A stretch of 32,701 nt of DNA, from NCBI GenBank assembly GCA_964458015.1, contig CAYWGR010000046.1:1-32701 (forward strand), written 5' to 3'. The notes under the pieces were generated by a model that worked only from the letters and a program-made list of their open reading frames with translations, searched no databases and was not told the DNA's origin. Positions 1 through 7,570 of this stretch are shown here, piece after piece (positions within the stretch are counted from its first letter, which is position 1; each line of letters begins with the position of its first letter). Both the position numbers and the translations under genes were made by a program. The stretch is from CAYWGR01 sp964458015. Lineage in GTDB: Bacteria > Planctomycetota > Planctomycetia > Pirellulales > Thermoguttaceae.

Positions 1-47
1 GTATTACTGCCGAAACCAACGGCAAAACGGTCGTCCTGGAAGCGTAA
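1..47 (+). CDS. Possible 3' end of an upstream plus-strand gene (partial)
   Basis: The frame from base 3 reads about 14 sense codons (ITAETNGKTVVLEA) and ends in TAA at 45-47. The codons are rich in G/C at the third position and the residues look like a beta-strand C-terminus. The rest lies outside the window, so the family cannot be named. It could also be a chance open stretch. Confidence 0.35.
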   Translation, partial: ITAETNGKTVVLEA

Positions 48-106
48 TCCGCTATCGGTACAGTAACGGATTCCAGCGGTTTGTCCGCCGACTGCAGAAC
101 GCACAA

Positions 107-345
107 CAGTTTAGCCGGGAGCTAACAGTTTAGCCGGGAGCTAACAGCTCCCGGAATGTGCGCGAATTGCACAGCCGTTTAGCCGGGAGCTAACAGCTCC
201 CGGAATGTGCGCGAACTGCACAACAGTTTAGCGGCCGCCAGAACGTCGGCCCTAAGTTTAGCGACCGCCGGTACGGCGGCCTTGTTGCCAAGCCGCCCTA
301 CCGATGGCAGCTAAACAACACTGCGTATCCAACTTGACCATAAAA
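107..345. repeat. Composite palindromic repeat, copy 1
   Basis: Units begin with the word TTTAGC. A truncated unit (107-126) is followed by two nearly identical units of about 50 bp (127-177 and 178-226), each containing the palindrome GGGAGCT-AAC-AGCTCCC. Two further TTTAGC units follow (227-256 and 257-315); the second contains CCGCCG-GTA-CGGCGG. The block ends in a tail (about 316-345) that reads ..TATCCAACTTGACCATAA. The distal part, from about 178, recurs in the same orientation at 7668-7812. It lies just downstream of the minus-strand MBL gene. No ORF is seen in it, and nothing else is seen at 48-106. Confidence 0.85.
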
Positions 346-365
346 TAAACTGCGACCATCCGCTA

Positions 366-1130
366 TCACACTTCCATCACATCGCTTGCTTCATAGCGCG
401 TCGCTAGATAAATCGGACAGCGCGCACCAACAATCCGGCGGTGCGTCTGCATGGCCAGCTCGAGCGTGTTGTTCTCGTGCGACAAATGCGCTAGGCACGC
501 CCATTTCAAACGCGACGAAGCATGGCGATCGAGCAACTCGGCCGACTCGACATTCGAGATGTGTCCACCGGGCCCTTGAATGCGTTTCTTGAGAAATGCA
601 GGATAGGGCCCATTGGCAAGCATGTCGGAATCGTAATTGCTCTCCAACACAACGGCATCGAGCGAACCGATAATGCCATGCAAATCCGCAAAAACGTGCC
701 CCAGGTCGGTCAGAATACCCAAGCGGCGACTTCCGTCATCAACGACAAACGCCACGCCGTCCACACCGTCGTGAGGCGTGGCCACGGTCTCGACCGTCAC
801 GCCGTCGAATCGCAACGTTTCACCGGCCGAAAAATGCCGAAGGTCTTCGATCTCGCCAAGGCCGTATCGGTTCGAGGCGTGGTATGTTTTCTGCGTCGTA
901 TAGATCGGCAAGCTGAACTTCCGATGAAAAACGCCCATGTTGCGCGAATGATCGGTATGATCGTGCGAAATCAATACGGCATCAACGTCGGCGATATCGC
1001 GGCCATGTCCGGCAAGCCGTTGCTTGGCTTGAGTCCCGCTGATTCCTGCATCAAACAGAAGCCGAACGTCGCCTGCCTCGACGTAGATGCAGTTGCCGTT
1101 GCTGCCCGATTGGAGAGAGATGACTCGCAT
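366..1130 (-). CDS. MBL-fold metallo-hydrolase, YycJ/WalJ-like
   Basis: The 254-residue protein has the metallo-beta-lactamase metal motif HDHTDH at residues 56-61. Further candidate ligands are in TPHD (about 135), TDLGH, ESNYD, GGHISN and AHLSHENN. Its opening, MRVISLQSGSNGNC, matches the start of YycJ/WalJ-type proteins (single-domain, two-metal hydrolases, thought to act on DNA or phosphodiesters). That match places the start at 1130 instead of the upstream in-frame ATG at 1172. The extra 14 codons are not conserved-looking and overlap a palindromic repeat. No signal peptide is seen, so it is cytoplasmic. The family is secure; the substrate is not known from the sequence. Confidence 0.88.
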   Translation of the reverse strand: MRVISLQSGSNGNCIYVEAGDVRLLFDAGISGTQAKQRLAGHGRDIADVDAVLISHDHTDHSRNMGVFHRKFSLPIYTTQKTYHASNRYGLGEIEDLRHFSAGETLRFDGVTVETVATPHDGVDGVAFVVDDGSRRLGILTDLGHVFADLHGIIGSLDAVVLESNYDSDMLANGPYPAFLKKRIQGPGGHISNVESAELLDRHASSRLKWACLAHLSHENNTLELAMQTHRRIVGARCPIYLATRYEASDVMEV

Positions 1131-1167
1131 GGAACTATCAAGGTCTGACAAAAAATCACGGCAAATA

Positions 1168-1223
1168 GTCATTCTGAAATCTCACAGGAATCACGGAGAT
1201 TCTTCGCTTCGCTCAGAATGACG
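1168..1223. repeat. Palindromic intergenic repeat (GTCATTCTGA family)
   Basis: The arms GTCATTCTGA (1168-1177) and TCAGAATGAC (1214-1223) are perfect inverted copies. The right half reads AGATTCTTCGCTTCGCTCAGAATGAC-like text, a short word I recall as widespread in intergenic DNA of many bacteria. It lies directly upstream of the MBL gene start. It could fold in RNA from either strand. No coding role is seen. Confidence 0.6.
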
Positions 1224-1319
1224 AAACAGCCAAGAATATTGCCGCACCCGACTATTATCCAAGGCAACGCGAAAAAAGATATCCCCGCCGAATGGGTTGT
1301 GGCTTTTTTTCCGAATTCA

Positions 1320-1328
1320 TGCTAGGAT
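1320..1328 (+). promoter_or_regulatory. Extended -10 promoter for candidate RNA
   Basis: TGC-TAGGAT (1320-1328) fits an extended -10 element (TGn plus a hexamer matching TATAAT at 4 of 6). It would start RNA near 1335, at the 5' edge of a 7-bp closing stem. A TTGTGG at 1297-1302 is 20 bp upstream, too far to be an ideal -35. The TAGGAT hexamer is also used in the S10 promoter of this window. Confidence 0.4.
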
Positions 1329-1334
1329 TCGTGT

Positions 1335-1492
1335 AGAGAGCGTGTAATGGGGAAGGGCCGATACACCGGGTTTTGACCGCTGGCCCGAGATAGTAGGGTA
1401 ACAGGTAACCGAGGTCGGCGTACCGCCTCTCCCTCGAAAATACACGCACAAGAAGCCCGCTTCTGCTCTTCTGCGGGCTTCTTGTCTTTCTT
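1335..1492 (+). ncRNA. Candidate structured small RNA of unknown family
   Basis: About 150 nt lie between an extended -10 element and a strong intrinsic terminator, with no convincing ORF on either strand. The arms GCGTGTA (1340-1346) and TACACGC (1441-1447) would close the molecule. Inside, GGGCC (1355-1359) pairs with GGCCC (1382-1386). GAGG-T-CGG (1411-1418) pairs with CCGCCTC (1423-1429) around a CGTA loop. I looked for signatures of SRP RNA, tmRNA, RNase P and common riboswitches and saw none. A closed helix with an internal bubble and a terminal arm would be compatible with a short 6S-like RNA, but that is speculation. It could instead be a 5' leader acting on the DUF1080 gene, which starts 83 bp after the terminator. 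Confidence 0.4.
1449..1492 (+). terminator. Intrinsic terminator before the DUF1080 gene
   Basis: CAAGAAGCCCGC (1449-1460) and GCGGGCTTCTTG (1473-1484) form a perfect 12-bp stem with a 12-nt loop, followed by TCTTTCTT (1485-1492). The pyrimidine tail makes the plus strand the better direction. No plus-strand protein gene lies upstream, so it most likely ends the candidate RNA. Confidence 0.8.
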
Positions 1493-1574
1493 GCAAAAAA
1501 CGCTAACAATAGGTTATTCCACCCCTACGCTTAATAGGGAAACCCGCCCGCCTTTCACTCCAACCGCCCAAAAA

Positions 1575-2342
1575 ATGATGCAACCCACCTTTGAAAAACA
1601 TCCGATTCGCCGCAAAACATTCGCCTCGGCTTCCGTCGTCCTGATTTGGCTCGCCTCTTGCGCGATTGTCCGCGCCGCGCCGCCCGAAGGATTTATCGCT
1701 TTATTTAATGGCAAAAATCTCGATGGCTGGACCGTTCGCAATCCCGACAACCACGACTGGACCGTGATCGACGGTGTCATCGACTGCACTCCTCACGAAC
1801 CCGCCGGCGATAAAAATCTGTGGACCGAAAAAGAATACGGCAACTTCGATTTGTTCATCGATTGGCGCATCAAGGAAAGTCCTTGGGTCTCTCACGAAGC
1901 GAAAATCATCCTGCCCGACGGCTCCTATAAGAAAGATGCCCAGGGCAACATTATTATGGTCACGGTTCCCAATGCCGACTCGGGCGTCTTCTTGCGAGGA
2001 CAGCATAAGTCGCAAATCAACATCTGGTGCTGGCCGGCAGGCTCTGGCGAAGCGTTCGGCTATCGGACCGATCCGATTTTTTCCGCCGAAGTTCATGCCC
2101 GAACCACGCCCAAAGTAAATGCCGACCGCCCCATCGGCCAATGGAACACTTTCCATATCGTCATGAAAGGCGATCGCGTGACGGTAACGCTGAACGACAA
2201 ACTGGTTCTCGACGACGCACAGTTGCCCGGCATCCCCGCCAAAGGCCCTATCGCTCTGCAACATCACGCCGAGCGCAAGGACGGCCCTTGGGGCGCCTCG
2301 CTGCTGCAATTCCGAAATATCTACATCAAAGAACTTCCGTAA
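1575..2342 (+). CDS. DUF1080 / 3-keto-disaccharide hydrolase domain protein, exported
   Basis: This 255-residue protein starts with a basic and hydrophobic leader (RRKTFASASVVLIWLASCAIVRA). Cleavage after the ARA-like site near residue 34 is plausible. An LASC sequence at residues 26-29 also fits a lipobox. The mature part is one concanavalin-like DUF1080 beta-sandwich: GFIALFNGKNLDGWTV (39-54), ADSGVFLRG (134-142), WNTFHIVMKGDRVTVTLND (190-208) and GPIALQHHA (224-232). The family cleaves 3-keto-glycosides in the periplasm or on the surface. I chose the ATG at 1575 because the in-frame ATG at 1482 lies inside the terminator hairpin. The GH5 gene begins 15 bp after the stop, so the two may be co-transcribed. 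Confidence 0.88.
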   Translation: MMQPTFEKHPIRRKTFASASVVLIWLASCAIVRAAPPEGFIALFNGKNLDGWTVRNPDNHDWTVIDGVIDCTPHEPAGDKNLWTEKEYGNFDLFIDWRIKESPWVSHEAKIILPDGSYKKDAQGNIIMVTVPNADSGVFLRGQHKSQINIWCWPAGSGEAFGYRTDPIFSAEVHARTTPKVNADRPIGQWNTFHIVMKGDRVTVTLNDKLVLDDAQLPGIPAKGPIALQHHAERKDGPWGASLLQFRNIYIKELP

Positions 2343-2357
2343 AAACAGGCTCCTTCC

Positions 2358-3419
2358 ATGACCGGCCCTAGTCACCTCGAAATGTCTTTCATTGCGGTCT
2401 GCGTTGTTCTTTTCGCAAGCCTCGGCGGCACGCTCTGGAACCAGCCGGGCGATGCGAACTCGTCGCCGTCTTCTCAGACTGAAAAAGTCAATGTCTTCGA
2501 GCAAAACAAACTCCTCGGCCGCGGAGTAAATGTTCTCGGCTACGATCCGATTTGGAAATCCACGAGCGAGGGCCGTTTTCAAGAAGAACATTTCAAGCTG
2601 CTTCGTAACGCCGGGTTCAACCATGTGCGCATCAATCTTCACCCCTTCCGCGATGCCAAAGTCGGCGGCAAAGTGGATGATGACTATTGGCAGTTGCTCG
2701 ACCGCACCATCCAACAAGCATTGAACCACCAACTGGTCGCCATTCTCGATTTCCACGAATTCATGGAGATGGCCAAGGATCCGGCCTCGAAACACGACCG
2801 CTTTCTGGCCGTTTGGAAACGCATCGCCCATCGTTACCAAGACGCGCCAAGCTCGGTTTTTTTCGAAATTCTCAACGAGCCGAACGAAGACCTGACTCCC
2901 GAGCTATGGAACCGATTTCTTCGCGAGGCCTTGTCGATCATTCGTGAAACGAATCCAAACAGAACCGTGATCATCGGTCCTGCACAATGGAACAACATCG
3001 ACCTGCTCGAAAAGCTCGACCTGCCCGAAAAAGATCAAAACATTATTGTCACGGTGCATTACTACAAACCTTTCGAATTCACGCACCAAGGTACTCCCTG
3101 GACCGGCCTGAAGGACAAGACTGGCGTTCCCTGGAGCGGCAACGAGCAGGAACTCCAGGCCATGTTGCGCGATTTCGAGAAGGCGCAAGCCTGGGCCAAG
3201 AAACACAATCGCCCCCTCTACCTCGGCGAATTCAGCGCCTACGAAAAAGCCGATATGCCCTCCCGCGTGCGGTATGTCAACTCGGTTGCCCGCCAAGCCG
3301 AAAAGATGGGCTGGAGCTGGGCTTATTGGCAATTCGACTCCGACTTCATCCTCTACGACATCCCCAACCATCGCTGGATCGAACCGATCCGTGACGCCTT
3401 GATCCCGCCCAAAAAATAG
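2358..3419 (+). CDS. GH5-family glycoside hydrolase (cellulase-like), exported or membrane-anchored
   Basis: The 353-residue protein has an N-terminal hydrophobic segment (about residues 10-27) that can act as signal peptide or anchor, then a single TIM barrel. GH5 landmarks are in order: NHVRINLHPF (88-97), LDFHEF (130-135), the acid/base glutamate E174 in FFEILNEPN, HYY at 234-236, the nucleophile E291 in LYLGEFSAY, and WAYWQFDSDF (321-330). Members hydrolyse beta-linked glucans or mannans by a retaining mechanism; the substrate cannot be told here. The start is 2358, or the in-frame ATG at 2382. It follows the DUF1080 gene by 15 bp and converges on the next gene with 9 bp between stops. 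Confidence 0.9.
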   Translation: MTGPSHLEMSFIAVCVVLFASLGGTLWNQPGDANSSPSSQTEKVNVFEQNKLLGRGVNVLGYDPIWKSTSEGRFQEEHFKLLRNAGFNHVRINLHPFRDAKVGGKVDDDYWQLLDRTIQQALNHQLVAILDFHEFMEMAKDPASKHDRFLAVWKRIAHRYQDAPSSVFFEILNEPNEDLTPELWNRFLREALSIIRETNPNRTVIIGPAQWNNIDLLEKLDLPEKDQNIIVTVHYYKPFEFTHQGTPWTGLKDKTGVPWSGNEQELQAMLRDFEKAQAWAKKHNRPLYLGEFSAYEKADMPSRVRYVNSVARQAEKMGWSWAYWQFDSDFILYDIPNHRWIEPIRDALIPPKK

Positions 3420-3428
3420 CAAGAATCC

Positions 3429-4781
3429 TCATCGCCTCGATCCTTGCAGCCGTCGGCGGCAACTTCGGATCTCGAATCCGATGAAGAATAATCCTGTACC
3501 GAAATAGGCGGCAATCGCTCCCCAGACAACCAGCGGAACAGGACCATCATAGGGAACCGTTTCTAAAGCCCGGTTGGGTCTCGTCATCGAAAACAGCAAC
3601 GCCACCTCGCCCAAGCTCCAACTCTGCGCCGCCAATCGCCCCATCAGGCCCGGAATCAGCGGGCCAAAGGGCGTCGGCCACGAGCAGGCGACCGCTTCCA
3701 TCGTCAAGGGAGCCGCGCGATCGTTTCGCCCGGCGACTTTGGCAGCGCCGATGCCGAAGGCCGACGCCACGGATCCAATGCCACACAATACCGGCCCCGA
3801 ATCGACATCCATGTAGTTTTGTCTGGTTCCGTTCGGCATCTCTGCATAGCCGACGCACCAGCCCGTATCTTTCCAAAAGTATTTTTCGTAAGCATCATAC
3901 CAACGGCTCGCAACAACCGCGTCCAGCTCAAAGGCAAACAAGAGAATGCCCGAGTTGCCGCATCCTCGCGCTCCTTGAAGAATCCCGCCGGATCGAGAAT
4001 CCGCTTGGAATGCAGGCAGGCCCTCGGGCGCTTTCAATGCTCCGTCGAATGACGCCATTAAACTCTTCGCCAATTGGTTGTGTTCCGTTCCATCAAGCCT
4101 GGATGCCCTCTGAATGGCAGCAACGGCCCAGAGCATGTCGGCCGGATAACATTCGTTGGGGTAATCATCGCGCAAGTGATGCTTGGCCTTCGCCAGTTCG
4201 GCGGCCAAAGCCTCGCTCTGTCGAGACATTATCGCGTGATATCGTGGATCTCTCGTAATTTTTTCATACGACGATAACCCCAGAATCAGCAACATGCGAT
4301 AAAACACATTTTCCTTATCCAGATAAGATTCGCCCCATTTCGTTTTTACCCATGTCGCCGTGACAGGCGACGCAACGATCTCGGCGGCCTTATCAACCGC
4401 CTCGCGTAGAGTCCCTTCCGTGGCATCAATCTCGCCGCGGTCTTGAAGGTCTTCGGCCGTTACCAAAAAGAACACCGAGCCGAACATGGGCCATTCCGTC
4501 GCCGGGATGTCATCGTGATATAGCGATCCCGCATAATTCGTTTCCAAGTAAGTATTCGCCCAAACTAAATATCTTGGTGCGGCCGACTCGAACCAACCGG
4601 AAACTAACCGGCTTTCGCCCGTTCGACTTAACTCGGAATCCATCACTACCGCGCAAGTGAAAAGTGCAGGATAGATGAATACGAGGAACGAGATCACAAT
4701 CACCAGGAAGGACACCGCGAAATGAAATCCCAGCTTTCCCCGATGCGGCTTTTCGCTCACGTTGGGTGGAATCGCAGACAT
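3429..4781 (-). CDS. Membrane-anchored, probably alpha-helical (toroid-like) protein of unknown function
   Basis: The start at 4781 is set by a near-perfect ribosome binding site (AAGGAGGTG, then four bases, then ATG), giving 450 residues. The upstream ATG at 4868 has no such site. One membrane helix lies at about 18-46 and one near 416-437. The middle is a helical, soluble-looking domain with WPMFGSVFFLVTAEDL (97-112), NVFYRMLLILGLSSYEKI (158-175), DDYPNECYPADMLWAVAAIQRA (205-226), GARGCGNSG (270-278) and DVDSGPVLCGIGSVASAFGIGAAK (325-348). This pattern of paired helices recalls alpha/alpha-toroid enzymes such as linalool dehydratase/isomerase-like proteins, but the likeness is only tentative. 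It is the last gene of the block headed by the 7534 membrane protein. Confidence 0.75.
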   Translation of the reverse strand: MSAIPPNVSEKPHRGKLGFHFAVSFLVIVISFLVFIYPALFTCAVVMDSELSRTGESRLVSGWFESAAPRYLVWANTYLETNYAGSLYHDDIPATEWPMFGSVFFLVTAEDLQDRGEIDATEGTLREAVDKAAEIVASPVTATWVKTKWGESYLDKENVFYRMLLILGLSSYEKITRDPRYHAIMSRQSEALAAELAKAKHHLRDDYPNECYPADMLWAVAAIQRASRLDGTEHNQLAKSLMASFDGALKAPEGLPAFQADSRSGGILQGARGCGNSGILLFAFELDAVVASRWYDAYEKYFWKDTGWCVGYAEMPNGTRQNYMDVDSGPVLCGIGSVASAFGIGAAKVAGRNDRAAPLTMEAVACSWPTPFGPLIPGLMGRLAAQSWSLGEVALLFSMTRPNRALETVPYDGPVPLVVWGAIAAYFGTGLFFIGFEIRSCRRRLQGSRR

Positions 4782-4865
4782 GAGACACCTCCTTATTCCT
4801 GCCTTAAAGACTTGCTGCTTAATTCCGCTGGTAATCGTGAAACGGCTGACTCTTGGGATCGAATC

Positions 4866-4881
4866 CAATGAAAAATCATTG
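4866..4881. repeat. Small palindrome after the 4897-5568 gene
   Basis: CAATGA-AAAA-TCATTG is a perfect 6-bp-arm inverted repeat about 15 bp beyond the stop of the upstream gene. It is A/T-rich and has no clear T-tract, so it is at best a weak terminator or a processing site. Confidence 0.25.
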
Positions 4882-4896
4882 TGAAATGTCTTTTCC

Positions 4897-5568
4897 TCAA
4901 CGCACCACGAGGTCGTAAACCAGTTTCATGACGACCACGTAGGCATTTCCCCATTTTTCGCGGCGAAAGAACTCGACAGGAATGCTGGGATCGCCCACAA
5001 ACGGACGCAATACCCAAGCCATTTGAATAGCGACGAAGATATACAGCACAAGCCACGTCCAAAACATCCAACGATGCCTGGCATCGCGTTCGATCAACAG
5101 GCGGTAGTGATCGCGAAGCAGCCATTGCCCCGCAATACACGCTATGGCGAACATCATCCCGTTGAAACGAAGTGCGGCGGGATAATTGCTTGAAGAAGCA
5201 TACCAAACGATGGTCATCGGCGCAAGCGATGCCAAGACAACAACCAACCCGGCCTGGGCGGCCATCAACGCCGCCGTGGCTCGAGCAAAATCCTGGCGAA
5301 GCCCGACAAGCGTATTGAACACGAAGAAACTCGGCCATGCCATCAACGACGTGGCCAGAAGCAACAACGGCGTCTTCAGGGCGGAATAAATGACTTGCCG
5401 CAATCGCTCGCCCTCGAAACCGCCAAAAGCACCCATCACCGCGCCGTAGCACATGCCGAAAACCGCAATGCAGCCGGCCATGCCAAGCAATGCCGGCCCC
5501 GTGGGATACGACTGCACCGCCCCGCGGTTTCGAAGAATCGCATCAACGTGTCTCCAAAACGTCATCAT
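4897..5568 (-). CDS. Polytopic membrane protein, paralogue of the 5667-6509 product
   Basis: The 223-residue protein has about five hydrophobic segments (near 25-48, 60-85, 100-125, 133-150 and 165-188). It shares ordered motifs with its upstream neighbour: an MCYGAVMGAFGGF-like stretch (39-51), KTPLLLL..PSFFVFN (65-85), VLASLAPM (111-118), a SSxYP motif (127-130), and the C-terminal IQMAWVLRPFVGDP (181-194) followed by FFRREKWGNAYV. The last motif is nearly identical in the paralogue and probably caps the final helix. The start is ATG-ATG at 5568/5565, with no obvious ribosome binding site. I do not recognise a named function; I recall similar proteins only as uncharacterised membrane proteins. 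Confidence 0.8.
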   Translation of the reverse strand: MMTFWRHVDAILRNRGAVQSYPTGPALLGMAGCIAVFGMCYGAVMGAFGGFEGERLRQVIYSALKTPLLLLATSLMAWPSFFVFNTLVGLRQDFARATAALMAAQAGLVVVLASLAPMTIVWYASSSNYPAALRFNGMMFAIACIAGQWLLRDHYRLLIERDARHRWMFWTWLVLYIFVAIQMAWVLRPFVGDPSIPVEFFRREKWGNAYVVVMKLVYDLVVR

Positions 5569-5666
5569 GATATTTGTTACTCGAAAAAGATGCCGTGTTG
5601 GCGAAACACCCTACAAAACCACAATTTTCGATCTCTTCCCCATCCTTCGTTTCGGAGGGTCGATCG

Positions 5667-6509
5667 TCACGAAAACAAATCGCTCATCGCTTTCAAAAAT
5701 CCCTGAAGGAAATTGGATTCCCGCGGATAAAACCATCGAAACTGCTCCATCGGTTTCCCCAAAAACGGCCGCAGCACCCAAGCCATCTGTGCGGTAACCA
5801 AACCGGAAACCATCATCCAACACAAAAAAAGATTCTTAACGCGTTGCTCCAACACCCGCTTCCGCGTCCCCAAAGCCGACAATCGCGTTTCTTGAACCAC
5901 TTCCGCTTCGACCGGCATTGCAAATTCCTTGGATTCCTGCACCTGTGATTCACTTGCCGGGGAAGTAGGCTTTTCCCTCGACAAATCCGGCCGAGCAGGG
6001 ACGCCATCGACGGCATCCCAGCGATTCAGCGTTTGCAACAGAAAGGCATACCCCAGAATCCCTGAAACGACAAATACCAGCACATTCAGAAGCAAAATGA
6101 ATGGATAGCTTGTCGTGCTGACCGAGAAGAACGCCACGATGGGCCCCAACGAAGCGAGAACCGCCGTATTCACGGAAAGCGACACGATGAGCAGTTGAAA
6201 AACGCCTACAACGTTCAAACGCGATCTTACCAGTGCGTTGAATACATACAGCGAGGGAAAAGTCACAACCAGCGACAGCAAGAACAGCGCCGGCACCTTA
6301 ACCGCGCATGCCAGCCACTGCATATAGACCGCCCCTCCCTCACGGAATCCTGCAAAGAAGCCCATGCACACGCCATACAAAACCGTCAACAGCAGAACTC
6401 CCACAAGAAGTCCGCCTAGCGGAAGCTTCAGCCTCCCTTCCTCCGGCATGACAAAACAGCTTGCCTCTCCCCGCAAAACACGATCCAAATCCGTCAACCA
6501 GCGTTTCAT
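5667..6509 (-). CDS. Polytopic membrane protein, paralogue of the 4897-5568 product
   Basis: The start at 6509 has a GGGAG site 8 bp upstream. The longer reading from 6548 would run through the operator-like palindrome. The 280-residue protein has an N-terminal cytoplasmic stretch, hydrophobic segments near 32-52, 66-92, 100-130 and 135-158, then a polar, Glu/Ser-rich insert of about 60 residues (165-222) absent from its paralogue. A last helix carries TAQMAWVLRPFLGKP (239-253). Shared motifs include GVCMGFFAGF (46-55), KVPALFLL..PSLYVFNALVRSR (71-97) and VLASLGPI (117-124). Its own operator-like site (6530-6544) suggests control by the neighbouring winged-helix protein. Function unknown. Confidence 0.8.
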   Translation of the reverse strand: MKRWLTDLDRVLRGEASCFVMPEEGRLKLPLGGLLVGVLLLTVLYGVCMGFFAGFREGGAVYMQWLACAVKVPALFLLSLVVTFPSLYVFNALVRSRLNVVGVFQLLIVSLSVNTAVLASLGPIVAFFSVSTTSYPFILLLNVLVFVVSGILGYAFLLQTLNRWDAVDGVPARPDLSREKPTSPASESQVQESKEFAMPVEAEVVQETRLSALGTRKRVLEQRVKNLFLCWMMVSGLVTAQMAWVLRPFLGKPMEQFRWFYPRESNFLQGFLKAMSDLFS

Positions 6510-6529
6510 GATACAACTCCCATAAAGTG

Positions 6530-6544
6530 CTTTGCATTGCAAAG
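6530..6544. promoter_or_regulatory. Operator-like palindrome CTTTG-N5-CAAAG, site 2
   Basis: CTTTGCA-T-TGCAAAG is a perfect palindrome with 7-bp arms, 21 bp upstream of the ATG at 6509. Its outer halves (CTTTG, five bases, CAAAG) match site 1 at 7554-7570 in sequence and spacing. A weak promoter could straddle it on the minus strand (TTTGGC, 17 bp, TTTATG), placing the palindrome in the spacer. The likely ligand is the winged-helix protein encoded just upstream. Confidence 0.6.
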
Positions 6545-6572
6545 CCAAAGGATAAAAAAATTTCCACTCCTC

Positions 6573-6899
6573 TTAACGCGAGCCGCCTTTGGCCGATTTT
6601 CCTTGATCCAGAATCTGGCGCAAGGTCTCCAAATATCTTTCAAAAGCCTTGCGGCCTTTGGAAGTCAAGCTCATGGCCGTGTAGGGCCGTCGCCCTCGAA
6701 AACTTTTCTCCACCGTGATGTAGCCCGCTTCTTCAAGCGTTCGCGAATGCGCGCTCAGGTTGCCGTCGGTCAGCCCCAGCATGGATTTCAATTCGCCAAA
6801 GCTCAACTGCGGCGATACCGCCAACGCTGCTACAATCGACAACCGCACACGCTCGTGGATGACGGCGTCGAAATCGTCAGGTTTCACGGGCTCGTTCAT
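6573..6899 (-). CDS. Winged-helix transcriptional regulator (MarR/ArsR-like single domain)
   Basis: The 108-residue protein is a compact winged helix-turn-helix. Residues about 16-40 (ERVRLSIVAALAVSPQLSFGELKSML) form the first helices, TDGNLSAHSRTLEEAGYI (44-61) the recognition helix and after, and FRGRRPYTAMSLTSKG (67-82) the wing. A final amphipathic helix (83-101) probably dimerises it. No ligand domain is seen. Its ATG shares one base with the TGA of the upstream membrane-protein gene (TGATG), so translation is coupled. Such small regulators commonly repress their own operon together with a membrane partner. Two matching palindromes in this block are the obvious targets, by inference. Confidence 0.88.
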   Translation of the reverse strand: MNEPVKPDDFDAVIHERVRLSIVAALAVSPQLSFGELKSMLGLTDGNLSAHSRTLEEAGYITVEKSFRGRRPYTAMSLTSKGRKAFERYLETLRQILDQGKSAKGGSR

Positions 6900-7534
6900 C
6901 AGACCACCGATTGTCGTTGCTTCTGAAGGATATAGAGCCCAAACACGATATGAAGCAATCCGAAAGACAGCGCCGCCGCAACGACTCCGTATTCCGGAAA
7001 ACACAACAAAGCAATCACTCCCAGGAAAATAAACGTCAAACCGAGAACACGCGGAGCTCGAACCGAGAACAAACCCGCCGTGTAAACGCCCGTTCCGTAA
7101 AGCATCATCCAAACCGGCACGATATATTGAATTTCTTCCGCCCGAGGTTCCAGCGGAATGAGAAACTTGACGGTCAAAACCATCGCAACGACAACGCTCG
7201 GCGTCAGCGAAAATGCCGCAACGCGCATGGGGCGATCCGTCGGAAAAAGTTGCTGTTTCGCAGCCGCCCGGGTTGTCATAACCACTTCCAGCAGAATGCC
7301 CACCATGCCGATGACGAACCACATGATGCAAAAAACAGCCTGCATGGTAAGTGACATGTAAAGAATGTCGGCAAAGTCGAGCGACCGAAACATACCGTAG
7401 CTGACCGCGCACCCGCCCAATACCATCAGCCCGCCGATCACCGCCGGAGTGCCAGGCAACAGCGTAAAAAGCGTCGCCCGCTCCATGATCCGCTGGATTT
7501 CCTGCATCCGGGCCTGGGCTTCGTCAACGTTCAT
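6899..7534 (-). CDS. Polytopic membrane protein coupled to the winged-helix regulator
   Basis: The start at 7534 has GGGGAGA 7-8 bp upstream; a longer start at 7555 would begin inside the operator. The 211-residue protein opens with an amphipathic helix (NVDEAQARMQEIQRIMERAT), then about six membrane segments: LLPGTPAVIGGLMVLGGCAVSYGM, ILYMSLTMQAVFCIMWFVIGMVGILLEVV, FSLTPSVVVAMVLTVKFLIPL, YIVPVWMMLYGTGVYTAGLF, VLGLTFIFLGVIALLCF and a final one near AALSFGLLHIVFGLYIL. No enzyme motif is visible. The one-base stop/start overlap with the regulator gene suggests that the two products act together, perhaps as sensor and repressor. That role is inference. Confidence 0.8.
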   Translation of the reverse strand: MNVDEAQARMQEIQRIMERATLFTLLPGTPAVIGGLMVLGGCAVSYGMFRSLDFADILYMSLTMQAVFCIMWFVIGMVGILLEVVMTTRAAAKQQLFPTDRPMRVAAFSLTPSVVVAMVLTVKFLIPLEPRAEEIQYIVPVWMMLYGTGVYTAGLFSVRAPRVLGLTFIFLGVIALLCFPEYGVVAAALSFGLLHIVFGLYILQKQRQSVV

Positions 7535-7553
7535 GGCATTTCTCCCCAATTTC

Positions 7554-7570
7554 ACTTTGCTCTACAAAGT
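7554..7570. promoter_or_regulatory. Operator-like palindrome ACTTTG-N5-CAAAGT, site 1
   Basis: The palindrome lies 20 bp upstream of the ATG at 7534 and abuts the -10 element, so it covers the expected transcription start. That is a classic repressor position. Its CTTTG-N5-CAAAG core is shared with site 2 at 6530-6544. Confidence 0.65.

Noticed and set aside
107..226. Possible CRISPR array
   Set aside because: The repeated units of about 50 bp are contiguous and contain no unique spacers, and no cas gene is near.
1482..1574. Upstream start for the DUF1080 gene
   Set aside because: The ATG at 1482 is inside the terminator stem, and the added residues precede the signal peptide without any family likeness.
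1701..2840. 379-codon minus-strand open frame
   Set aside because: It lies antisense across the DUF1080 and GH5 genes, which both have clear family motifs. Its residues show no domain; it is open because of the GC-rich third positions of the real genes.
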